From Nocardioides sp. GY 10113 (lineage in GTDB: Bacteria > Actinomycetota > Actinomycetes > Propionibacteriales > Nocardioidaceae), in the NCBI RefSeq assembly GCF_004919105.1, contig NZ_STGK01000018.1, positions 30,116 to 94,115 on the forward strand: a stretch of DNA of 64,000 nt, in the 5' to 3' direction. The notes under the pieces were generated by a model. That model was not told the origin of the DNA and searched no databases. It saw only the letters and a program-made list of their open reading frames with translations. Numbering within the stretch: the first letter of the stretch is position 1; each line of letters opens with the position of its first letter. The translations under genes and the position numbers were made by a program. Of the stretch, positions 1 through 7,456 are shown in pieces.

Positions 1-1104
1 CCACAGCGTCGAGGCGTCGCGGAGCCGGCGCGGGCGCAGCTCCAGGCCGACCAGCGCGGCGAAGGTCTGCTCGGCCGGACCGCCGGCGGCGCGGCGGCGG
101 CGGACCGCCTCGCGCAGCTGGGCGGCCGTGGGCATCCGCTGGGCGGTGGCCTGGCCGACGACCTCGTCGACCCAGCCCTCGACCAGGGCGAGCGCGATCT
201 CCAGGCGCGACAGCGCGGCCTCCTGGGCCGGGGTCTTCGGCGGGTCGAAGAGCCCGCCCTCGAGCAGCGACTGCATCGACTCGAGGTTGCTCGGGTCGAT
301 GCCGCGCAGCTGCTCCTGCATCCGCTCCTGGATCTGCGAGGCGTTCAGCTCCAGGCCGCGGGCGTAGTCGGTGACCGCACCGATCAGGTAGTCGCGCAGC
401 CAGGAGACGTTGGCGAAGAGACGCTGGTGGGCGGCCTCGCGCAGGGCGAGGTAGAGGACCACGTCCTCCTCGCTCACGCCGAGGCCCTCGGCGAACGCGC
501 GCACGTTGGTCAGCACCAGGGCGGCCTTGCCGGGCGCGCCGAGGGGCAGGCCCACGTCGGAGGCGGTGAGCACCTCGCCGGCGAGGGCGCCCAGGCCCTG
601 TCCGACCTGGCTGGCCATCATCGCCCCGACCGCCTGGCCGAGGATGCCGAGGATCGGGCCGGCGGTGGCGCGCATCTCCTCGGGCAGCGCGTTGCCGACG
701 CCGGCCACGGAGGTCGCCGCGATCGGCTCGACCAGCACCTTCCAGACGGGCTGCGTCTCCACCAGCCACTCCGCGCGGCTCCAGGCGGCGGTGGTGGTCA
801 CCCCGGACGGGAACGCGGTGGCGGTGTCGAGCCAGTGGTCGGCGAGCTGGACCGCGTCGGCGACCCGGTCGGACTCGCGGCTGGTCGGGAACGGGTCGGG
901 CTCCTGGGCGACCGCCTGGCGCGCGATGTCGCCCGCGGCCTGCCAGTTCAGGGGGCCGTCGTGGGGCTGCATCAGCGACTGCAGTTGCTGGAAGAAGGCC
1001 TGGCCGCCTCCCGGGCCGCCGAACGCTCCGCCGAGCGCGCCGAAGAGCTGCTCGAACGGGGTGCCCTTGAACGGGTTCGGCTGGTCGGAATCGCCGGTGC
1101 TCAT
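1..1104 (-). CDS. Zinc-dependent metalloprotease, DUF2342 family (3' end outside window)
   Basis: The reading frame is open from its ATG (complement of 1102-1104) to the left window edge, giving 368 residues without the C terminus. The N terminus is Gly/Gln/Phe-rich (start MSTGDSDQPNPFKGTPFEQL), followed by the conserved alpha-helical body of the actinobacterial zincin-like type 2 family. It includes the segment LREAAHQRLF near residue 210, which holds the family's Glu/His pair in place of a classic HExxH. Family members are predicted metallopeptidases of unknown substrate; the catalytic role is known only by homology. It is divergent from moaE. In mycobacteria the same family lies beside the YlbL and UPF0182 genes (Rv3195-Rv3194c-Rv3193c), so the neighbourhood supports the call. 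Confidence 0.85.
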   Translation of the reverse strand, partial: MSTGDSDQPNPFKGTPFEQLFGALGGAFGGPGGGQAFFQQLQSLMQPHDGPLNWQAAGDIARQAVAQEPDPFPTSRESDRVADAVQLADHWLDTATAFPSGVTTTAAWSRAEWLVETQPVWKVLVEPIAATSVAGVGNALPEEMRATAGPILGILGQAVGAMMASQVGQGLGALAGEVLTASDVGLPLGAPGKAALVLTNVRAFAEGLGVSEEDVVLYLALREAAHQRLFANVSWLRDYLIGAVTDYARGLELNASQIQERMQEQLRGIDPSNLESMQSLLEGGLFDPPKTPAQEAALSRLEIALALVEGWVDEVVGQATAQRMPTAAQLREAVRRRRAAGGPAEQTFAALVGLELRPRRLRDASTLW

Positions 1105-1229
1105 GGCTCGAATCTACGCGGAGTCGCCAACCGGGCGCGAGGCGAGGCGGGGGTCCTCGGGCGTGTCCCCCAGGACCGCGCCTGCTGCGCGACGATGCCG
1201 ACATGGGAGACACGCCCTAGGCTGCCTCC

Positions 1230-1658
1230 ATGCCGCACCCCGCCGTACGCCTGGCCGCGATCAGTGAGGAGCCGCTGTCGGTGCCCGACGTGCTCGACCA
1301 CCTGGAGGACCCCACGGCGGGTGGCCTGGTGCTGTTCGTGGGCCGGGTCCGCGACCACGACAACGGCGCGGGCGTGAAGGCCCTCGCCTACTCCGCGCAC
1401 CCCAGTGCGCTGGAGCGCCTGCGCGACGTCTGCGACCGGGTCGCCGAGGAGTACGACGTGACCGGGCTGGCCGCCGTGCACCGCGTCGGCGACCTCGCCG
1501 TGGGCGACCTCGCGGTGGTGGTGGCGGCCGTGGCCGCCCACCGCGGGTCCTCGTTCGACGCCAGCCGGGCGCTGATCGACACCCTCAAGGCCGAGGTCCC
1601 GATCTGGAAGCACCAGTCGTTCACCGACGGCACCGAGGAGTGGGTCGGCGCACCCTGA
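1230..1658 (+). CDS. moaE: Molybdopterin synthase catalytic subunit MoaE
   Basis: The 142-residue product has normal length for MoaE, the large subunit of molybdopterin synthase, which moves sulfur from MoaD thiocarboxylate onto precursor Z (cyclic pyranopterin monophosphate) in the cytoplasm. The diagnostic C-terminal segment DTLKAEVPIWKHQSF is present, with Lys120 and Lys127 matching the two catalytic lysines of the E. coli enzyme. The motif LVLFVGRVRDHDNG near residue 33 is also typical. The ATG at 1230 gives the normal N terminus. No moaD or other molybdenum-cofactor gene is in the window, so this is a stand-alone copy whose partner must be elsewhere. Confidence 0.93.
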   Translation: MPHPAVRLAAISEEPLSVPDVLDHLEDPTAGGLVLFVGRVRDHDNGAGVKALAYSAHPSALERLRDVCDRVAEEYDVTGLAAVHRVGDLAVGDLAVVVAAVAAHRGSSFDASRALIDTLKAEVPIWKHQSFTDGTEEWVGAP

Positions 1659-1713
1659 CGCGCACCCGGCGCGCCGCGCCTCCAACCTCCCGGCCCGGGC
1701 CTACTGTCGTGGC

Positions 1714-2064
1714 GTGGAGATCCTGCTCTGGCTGGCCCCGGCCGTCGTCGTCACTGCCGTGACGGCGCTGTGGGTGGCATGGTGGGGGCGTCAGGACCGG
1801 GTCCATCGGCCCGTCGACGCCGAGACCGCGGCGCGACGCCTCGGCGAGGCGCTGGAGCGCGAGCAGCGGCGCCGGCCGGGGTATGCGGCCGAGCGCCGCT
1901 CGCCGGATCGCGTCAGCGGGGTGGCGCTGCGTCCCTCGCGCTCGCGACCGGTGCTGCTCGACGCGGCCGAGCCGCCCCAGCTGCAGGCCCAGCAGCAGGC
2001 CCAGCCGGGAGCGGACACCCCGCAGCACCGCTCCGCCGGCGGTCACGGCCGCCGGGCGTCCTGA
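1714..2064 (+). CDS. Small membrane-anchored protein of unknown function
   Basis: The 116-residue frame starts at GTG 1714 and opens with one hydrophobic helix (ILLWLAPAVVVTAVTALWVAWW, about residues 3-24), followed by a charged Arg/Glu/Gln-rich tail. This looks like a single-pass membrane protein with a cytoplasmic tail. I do not recognise a family. Small proteins of this layout often occur next to ylbL in actinobacteria, and it lies 81 bases before the YlbL start on the same strand. Codon pattern and the clean N-terminal helix favour a real gene, but nothing shows a function. Confidence 0.6.
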   Translation: MEILLWLAPAVVVTAVTALWVAWWGRQDRVHRPVDAETAARRLGEALEREQRRRPGYAAERRSPDRVSGVALRPSRSRPVLLDAAEPPQLQAQQQAQPGADTPQHRSAGGHGRRAS

Positions 2065-2145
2065 CCGCGCCCCCCGGCTGAGCAGCAAGGATGGGTCTCC
2101 GCCCCCTCCCGCGCCGTCTTGGCGCCGGATGAGAGGGTAGGCGCC

Positions 2146-3183
2146 ATGAACCAGCGCACCCTCGCCGCGTTGATCGCCGGGCCGCTGGTGGTCGTTCTCG
2201 GCGCGGTCGCGCTCGCGGTGCCGCTGCCGTACGCCAGCTACAGCCCGGGCCCGACGTTCGACATCCTGGGTGAGGACTCCGACCAGGCCGAGATCATCCA
2301 GGTCGAGGGCCACAGGTCCTACTACGACGACGGCCAGATCCGGTTCACCACCGTGCTCTCCTCGGCCCGCGGCCGCAAGCTGTCGCTGGGCGAGGCACTG
2401 GCCCGGTGGGCCAACCCCGACCAGGCCGTCATCCCCTACGACGTCGTGCACCCGCCGGACCAGACGGCCGAGCAGGAGAAGGTCGAGGGGGAGGTCCAGA
2501 TGACCACCTCCCAGGACGTGGCGAAGGCGGTCGCCCTCGGCGAGCTCGGCCAGGAGGTCGAGCCCCGGCTCCAGGTCGCCCACGTCGACAAGGAGGGCCC
2601 GGCGCACGGCGAGCTCCAGGTCCGCGACGTCTTCGTGAAGGTCGACGGCAAGCCGGTGACCAGCAGCGACCAGGTGGTCGAGCAGGTGCGCAGCCACGAC
2701 GACGGCAGCCCGGTGACGCTGCAGATGCGTCGCGACGGCAAGGACACGACCGTGCGGATCGTGCCCGAGGTGGTCGACGGCACGGCGCGGATCGGCGTCA
2801 CCCTCGGCGTGGGCTACGAGTTCCCGTTCGAGATCGACCTCCAGGTGGACCCCGCGGTGGGAGGTCCCAGTGCCGGGCTGATGTTCTCGCTGGCCATCTA
2901 CGACACGCTGACCCCCGGCTCGCTGACCGGCGGCAGGACCATCGCCGGCACCGGCGAGATCTCGCCCGACGGCAAGGTCGGGGCGATCGGCGGCATCGCC
3001 CAGAAGATCGCCGGCGCCGAGGATGCGGGCGCCGACCTGTTCTTCGTGCCCGCCGGCAACTGCAGCGACGTGACCGGACTCGACCCCGACCTCCGTCTGG
3101 TCAAGGCGACCACGATGCACCGGGCCCGGCTCTCGTTGGAGACGTGGGTCGAGGATCCGGATGCGGACCTGCCGACCTGCTGA
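2146..3183 (+). CDS. YlbL-type PDZ and Lon (S16) serine protease, membrane-anchored
   Basis: Residues 8-28 form an N-terminal membrane anchor. A PDZ domain follows at about 125-205 (VDKEGPAHGELQVRDVFVKVDGKPV), then a Lon-type S16 proteolytic domain at about 225-340. The nucleophile Ser242 lies in GGPSAGLMFSLA and the general base Lys287 in IGGIAQKIAGA, so the Ser-Lys dyad is intact. No AAA ATPase domain is present, as usual for this family. ATG 2146 is preferred over an upstream TTG at 2119 because the anchor begins directly after it and GAGAGGGTAG precedes it. The protease faces the outside. It sits beside PPA1309 and UPF0182 genes as in other actinobacteria (Rv3194c in M. tuberculosis). Its substrate is unknown. 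Confidence 0.9.
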   Translation: MNQRTLAALIAGPLVVVLGAVALAVPLPYASYSPGPTFDILGEDSDQAEIIQVEGHRSYYDDGQIRFTTVLSSARGRKLSLGEALARWANPDQAVIPYDVVHPPDQTAEQEKVEGEVQMTTSQDVAKAVALGELGQEVEPRLQVAHVDKEGPAHGELQVRDVFVKVDGKPVTSSDQVVEQVRSHDDGSPVTLQMRRDGKDTTVRIVPEVVDGTARIGVTLGVGYEFPFEIDLQVDPAVGGPSAGLMFSLAIYDTLTPGSLTGGRTIAGTGEISPDGKVGAIGGIAQKIAGAEDAGADLFFVPAGNCSDVTGLDPDLRLVKATTMHRARLSLETWVEDPDADLPTC

Positions 3184-3303
3184 GACGATGCCTGCCGAGA
3201 CCTGGCCGACACCGGGCCGAGATGCCACCGTGACCCGCGGCACTTTTGGCCACACCCGATCCGTTGACCCCCGTGTGACCCCGTTGAACCTGGAGATGTG
3301 CTG

Positions 3304-3855
3304 ATGGACTACGAGCTCGACGTCGACCCGGCCCTGGCCACTGCCGTGCTCGAGATCGAGCAGCACCACGCGGGTGCCGGATGGGACCAGCCCGCGCGGC
3401 TGTACGCGCTCGTCGACACCGCGCAGCTGGCCGCGCAGGAGCCGATGCTCGCCGCCCAGCTCGGGCTGGACGCCCCCGCGGAGCGCGGGTCGCTGACGCC
3501 GATCGAGCAGGACCAGCTGCCGGCCGAGCAGAGCCTGGAGGAGGTGCTCAGCCAGATCGGCTGGCCGGACGGGGTCACCGGGTGCGCCGCCGTGGTCGAG
3601 CGGCTGGTGCTGCCGCCGTCCGCCGACGGGCACATCCCCGAGGACCCGACCGCGGCGGAGGAGTTCGCCCGCGAGCACCCGGACCGCGAGGAGGTCCGCA
3701 TCGTGGCCGGCGTGACGCGGCACGGGGCGTCGTACTGCGCCCTGCGCCTGCGCAGCCACGACGAGGACATGGCGGTGATGGGCGGGGTCGACCTGGTGCC
3801 GAACCTGCTGTCCCTGCTGCGCGGCACGCTCGAGGAGGGCGAGGGCGATGAGTGA
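3304..3855 (+). CDS. PPA1309 family protein
   Basis: A 183-residue acidic, soluble protein of the actinobacterial PPA1309 family, whose function is unknown. Conserved features include the N-terminal ALATAVLEIEQHH, the central SQIGWPDGVTGCAAVVERL and the C-terminal DEDMAVMGGVDLVPNLLSLLR. ATG 3304 is chosen because GGAG (3292-3295) lies eight bases upstream; a GTG at 3298 is the alternative. The stop overlaps the next start (ATGAGTGA), so translation is probably coupled to the UPF0182 gene. The constant pairing of these two genes suggests a joint role at the membrane, but that is inference. Confidence 0.85.
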   Translation: MDYELDVDPALATAVLEIEQHHAGAGWDQPARLYALVDTAQLAAQEPMLAAQLGLDAPAERGSLTPIEQDQLPAEQSLEEVLSQIGWPDGVTGCAAVVERLVLPPSADGHIPEDPTAAEEFAREHPDREEVRIVAGVTRHGASYCALRLRSHDEDMAVMGGVDLVPNLLSLLRGTLEEGEGDE

Positions 3856-6826
3856 GCTCTTCGACGAGGAGCCGACGCAGCCGGCGCCGACCCGCTCCGG
3901 CCGTCGCGGCCGGGCGCTGGTCATCACGATCGTCGTCCTGGTCGTCGGCTTCTTCCTGCTGACCGCCTTCGCGTCGCTCTACACCGACCGGCTCTGGTAC
4001 GCCGACCTCGGCTACGGCAAGGTCTTCACGACGCTGCTGTGGACGCGGATCGCCCTGTTCGCCGTGTTCGGCCTGCTGATGGGCGCGGTGGTGGCGCTCA
4101 ACATGCACCTGGCCTACCGGTTCCGGCCGCTGTTCCGGATGGCCGGTGGGGACGCCAGCGTGGAGCGCTACCGCGACGCGGTCACCCCGATCCGCGGCTG
4201 GCTGCTGACCGGCGTGGCGGTCGTGGTCGGCCTGTTCGCCGGCACCTCGGCGCTCGGCCAGTGGCGCACCTACCTGATGTGGCGCAACGCCCAGCCCTTC
4301 GGCAAGGACGACCCCTACTTCAACCGCGACATCGGCTTCTACGTCTTCGAGCTGCCGTGGTGGCACTACGTGGTCGACTTCGTGATGGCCGCCGCGGTGG
4401 TCGCGCTGCTGGTGACGGTCCTCGTGCACTACCTGTACGGCGGGATCCGGCTGCAGGTGCGCCACGACCGGGTCTCGTCGGCCGCGCAGCTGCAGATCTC
4501 CGTGCTGCTCGGCGTCTTCGTGCTGGCCAAGGCCGCGGACTACTACCTGGACCGCTTCGACCTGGTCACCGACGACCACAGCCTGTTCACCGGCATGAAC
4601 TACACGGCCCAGAACGCGGTGCTGCCGGCGCGCAACATCCTGCTCGGGGTGGCGCTGATCTGTGCGGTGCTCTTCTTCCTCAACATCTGGCGCCGCACCT
4701 GGCAGCTGCCCTCGGTGGGCCTCGCGCTGCTCGCCCTCTCCGCGGTCCTGCTCGGGATGATCTGGCCGGCGATCGTGCAGAGCTTCCAGGTCAGGCCGTC
4801 CGAGGCCGACAAGGAGGCGCCGTACATCCAGGCGAACATCGACGCCACCCGTGACGCCTACGGCGTCAGCGACGTGGAGACCGAGTCCTACTCGGGTACG
4901 CCGCCCACCGCCGGCGTCTCCGCCGGGGACGTGCTCCCGCAGCTGCAGGAGGTCCCGGTGGTGGACCCCAAGCAGGTGCGCGACACCTTCGAGCAGCTGC
5001 AGCAGCCGCGGGTCTACTACTCGGTGGCGCCGGTGCTGGACGTCGACCGCTACACCATCGGCGGGCAGGACCAGCCGCTGGTGCTGGGCGTGCGCGAGAT
5101 GGACCAGTCCGGCATCAACGCCACCGACCAGAACTGGAACAACCTGCACACGGTCTACACGCACGGCGAGGGGATCATCGCGGCGTACGCCAACAAGGTC
5201 TCGCCGTCGGACGCCGACGGCCGGATGGTCTGGGCGGAGGGCATCGCCTCAGAGGAGTCCGGCTCGGAGATCCGCAGCGAGAACGCGTTGGGCGAGTTCG
5301 AGGAGCGGATCTACTTCGGTGAGAACTCGCCGTCGTACTCGATCGTCGGCAAGGCCAGCGCGGACGCCCCGGACGTCGAGCTCGGCCTGGCCGACACCGA
5401 CACCGACGAGGGCGACACCCGCACCACCTACGACGGCCCCGCCGGCGTCTCGGTCGGGTCGACGTTCAACCAGCTGATGTACGCGATCAAGTTCGGCGAG
5501 CCGAACTTCCTGCTCTCGGGCCGGGTCAACGGCAACTCCAAGGTGCTCTACGACCGCGAGCCGGTGCAGCGGGTGGAGAAGGTCGCCCCGTGGCTGACCG
5601 TCGACAGCGACCCCTACCCGGCCGTCGTCGACGGCAAGGTGGCGTGGATCGTGGACGGCTACACGACCACCGACCGCTACCCGAACTCCGAGCGTGAGTC
5701 GTTCGAGTCGATGATCGAGGACTCGCTGCAGGAGAACACCGGGCTGCGGACGATCCCCACCGACGAGATCAACTACCTGCGCTCGGCGGTCAAGGCCACC
5801 GTGGACGCCTACGACGGCACGGTGACCCTCTACGAGTGGGACGAGGACGACCCGATCCTGCAGACCTGGATGCGCGCGTTCCCGGGCACGGTGGAGCCGA
5901 AGTCGGCGATCCCCGAGGACCTGGCCGAGCACCTGCGCTACCCCGAGGACCTGTTCAAGGTGCAGCGCTACCAGCTCGCCCGCTACCACGTCACCGACGC
6001 GGGCGACTTCTACCAGGGCAGCGACCGCTGGGAGGTCCCCCAGGACCCGAACAAGACCAGCAGCTTCCAGCCGCCGTACCGGATGTTCACCGACGTCGGC
6101 AACGGCGAGGAGTGGTCGCTGACGTCGGTGTTCGTGCCGCGCGGCAAGAACAACCTGGCCTCCTTCGTGGCGGTCAACTCGGACGCCACCTCGGCCGACT
6201 TCGGCAAGATGAAGGTGCTGGAGATGAACTCCTCCAGCGTCCGCGGTCCGGGCCTGGTGGCCAACGAGATGAGCCAGGACGGCGCCGTCCGTGACGAGCT
6301 GCGCGAGTACGAGCAGACGTCCTCGCCGCCGGTCTTCGGCAACGTGCTGACGGTGCCGGTCGACGACGGGCTGATCTACGTGCAGCCGGTCTACGCGGTC
6401 CGGGCCAGCGGCGGCACCTCGAGCTTCCGGATCCTCCAGTTCGTGATCGTCTCCTACGGCGGCGAGGTCGGCATCGGCCGCAACCTGGATCTCGCCATGG
6501 AGGCCGCGCTGGGTGAGGGCGACGGCACCGGGACCTCGGGCGGCACCGGCGGCACCGGCGGGACCGGCGACAAGGGCGGCGGCACCGGCGGCACCGGCGG
6601 CAAGAAGGACGGCGGCGACACGAAGCTGACCCTCGAGGAGCGGATCGACAAGCTGATCGCCGAGGCCAACGAAGCCTTCGACAACGCCAGCGCCGCGCAG
6701 GCCGACGGCGACACCGTGGAGTGGGCGACCCAGCTCGACATCGCGCAGAAGAAGGTCGAGCAGGCGGCTGAGCTGGCCGGGCAGCGTGACGTGGCCGGCG
6801 CCACGGACACCGGCAGCGAGGGGTAA
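3848..6826 (+). CDS. UPF0182 family large membrane protein
   Basis: The 992-residue product matches the UPF0182 family in length and layout. About seven hydrophobic helices fill residues 15-325, followed by a 570-residue extracellular region with many aromatic and acidic residues. Near residue 895 a Gly/Thr linker of repeated GGTGGTG units leads into a charged helical C-terminal tail (LTLEERIDKLIAEANEAF onward). Function is not established; the mycobacterial homologue is Rv3193c. The linker DNA (about 6529-6605) is a low-complexity GGCACCGGCGG repeat and may vary in copy number. It is co-transcribed with the preceding gene through a stop/start overlap and followed six bases later by the TRIC-type gene. 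Confidence 0.9.
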   Translation: MSELFDEEPTQPAPTRSGRRGRALVITIVVLVVGFFLLTAFASLYTDRLWYADLGYGKVFTTLLWTRIALFAVFGLLMGAVVALNMHLAYRFRPLFRMAGGDASVERYRDAVTPIRGWLLTGVAVVVGLFAGTSALGQWRTYLMWRNAQPFGKDDPYFNRDIGFYVFELPWWHYVVDFVMAAAVVALLVTVLVHYLYGGIRLQVRHDRVSSAAQLQISVLLGVFVLAKAADYYLDRFDLVTDDHSLFTGMNYTAQNAVLPARNILLGVALICAVLFFLNIWRRTWQLPSVGLALLALSAVLLGMIWPAIVQSFQVRPSEADKEAPYIQANIDATRDAYGVSDVETESYSGTPPTAGVSAGDVLPQLQEVPVVDPKQVRDTFEQLQQPRVYYSVAPVLDVDRYTIGGQDQPLVLGVREMDQSGINATDQNWNNLHTVYTHGEGIIAAYANKVSPSDADGRMVWAEGIASEESGSEIRSENALGEFEERIYFGENSPSYSIVGKASADAPDVELGLADTDTDEGDTRTTYDGPAGVSVGSTFNQLMYAIKFGEPNFLLSGRVNGNSKVLYDREPVQRVEKVAPWLTVDSDPYPAVVDGKVAWIVDGYTTTDRYPNSERESFESMIEDSLQENTGLRTIPTDEINYLRSAVKATVDAYDGTVTLYEWDEDDPILQTWMRAFPGTVEPKSAIPEDLAEHLRYPEDLFKVQRYQLARYHVTDAGDFYQGSDRWEVPQDPNKTSSFQPPYRMFTDVGNGEEWSLTSVFVPRGKNNLASFVAVNSDATSADFGKMKVLEMNSSSVRGPGLVANEMSQDGAVRDELREYEQTSSPPVFGNVLTVPVDDGLIYVQPVYAVRASGGTSSFRILQFVIVSYGGEVGIGRNLDLAMEAALGEGDGTGTSGGTGGTGGTGDKGGGTGGTGGKKDGGDTKLTLEERIDKLIAEANEAFDNASAAQADGDTVEWATQLDIAQKKVEQAAELAGQRDVAGATDTGSEG

Positions 6827-6831
6827 GCACC

Positions 6832-7446
6832 ATGGTGCTGACCCTCGACCTGGTCGGCATCTTCGTCTTCGCGATCTCCGGCGGCCTGGTCGCCGTGCGC
6901 AACCACCTCGACATCGTCGGGGTGGTGGTGCTCGCGATGGCGACGGGGCTGGGCGGCGGCCTGATCCGCGACGTGCTGATCGGGGACGTGCCGCCGCCCG
7001 CGTTGGTCGACTGGCGCTACCTGGCGGTGCCGGCGACCGCCGGGCTGGTCACCTTCTGGTGGCACCCGGCGGTCGGCCGGTTCGAACGGCAGGTCAACGT
7101 CTTCGACGCCGCGGGCCTGGGCCTGTTCTGCGCTTCCGGGGCGCTCAAGGCCGAGGAGTTCGGGCTGCCGCTCGCGGCGTCGGCGGCGCTGGGCCTGATG
7201 ACCGGGATCGGCGGCGGCGTGATCCGCGACGTGCTGGCCGGCCGGGTGCCGGTGGTGCTGCGCAACACCGAGCTCTACGCGATCCCGGCGCTGGCCGGAG
7301 CCACGGTGGCCGCGGTCGGGGTGGAGCTGGGGGTGCGCCCGCTGGTCATCATGTGGCCGGCGATCGCGCTGACCACCGGATGGCGGCTGATCGCGCTGCG
7401 CCGCAACTGGACCGCGCCGGCGCCGCGGCTCGGCCCGCCCCGCTGA
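6832..7446 (+). CDS. TRIC family cation channel (UPF0126)
   Basis: The 204-residue protein consists of seven membrane helices formed by an internal duplication. Each half carries the family signature: GLGGGLIRDVL near residue 43 and GIGGGVIRDVL near residue 124. Bacterial TRIC homologues form trimeric channels for monovalent cations; the physiological role here is unknown. The ATG lies six bases after the UPF0182 stop, so it probably ends the same operon. It converges with the arylsulfatase gene, the stops being 10 bases apart. Confidence 0.87.
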   Translation: MVLTLDLVGIFVFAISGGLVAVRNHLDIVGVVVLAMATGLGGGLIRDVLIGDVPPPALVDWRYLAVPATAGLVTFWWHPAVGRFERQVNVFDAAGLGLFCASGALKAEEFGLPLAASAALGLMTGIGGGVIRDVLAGRVPVVLRNTELYAIPALAGATVAAVGVELGVRPLVIMWPAIALTTGWRLIALRRNWTAPAPRLGPPR

Positions 7447-7456
7447 GCGCCGCTCG

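Noticed and set aside
1621..3927. Long open frame on the minus strand (768 codons)
   Set aside because: It is antisense to moaE, ylbL and the PPA1309 gene, is rich in Arg/His/Gly/Val/Asp, has no domain and follows from high G+C at third codon positions.
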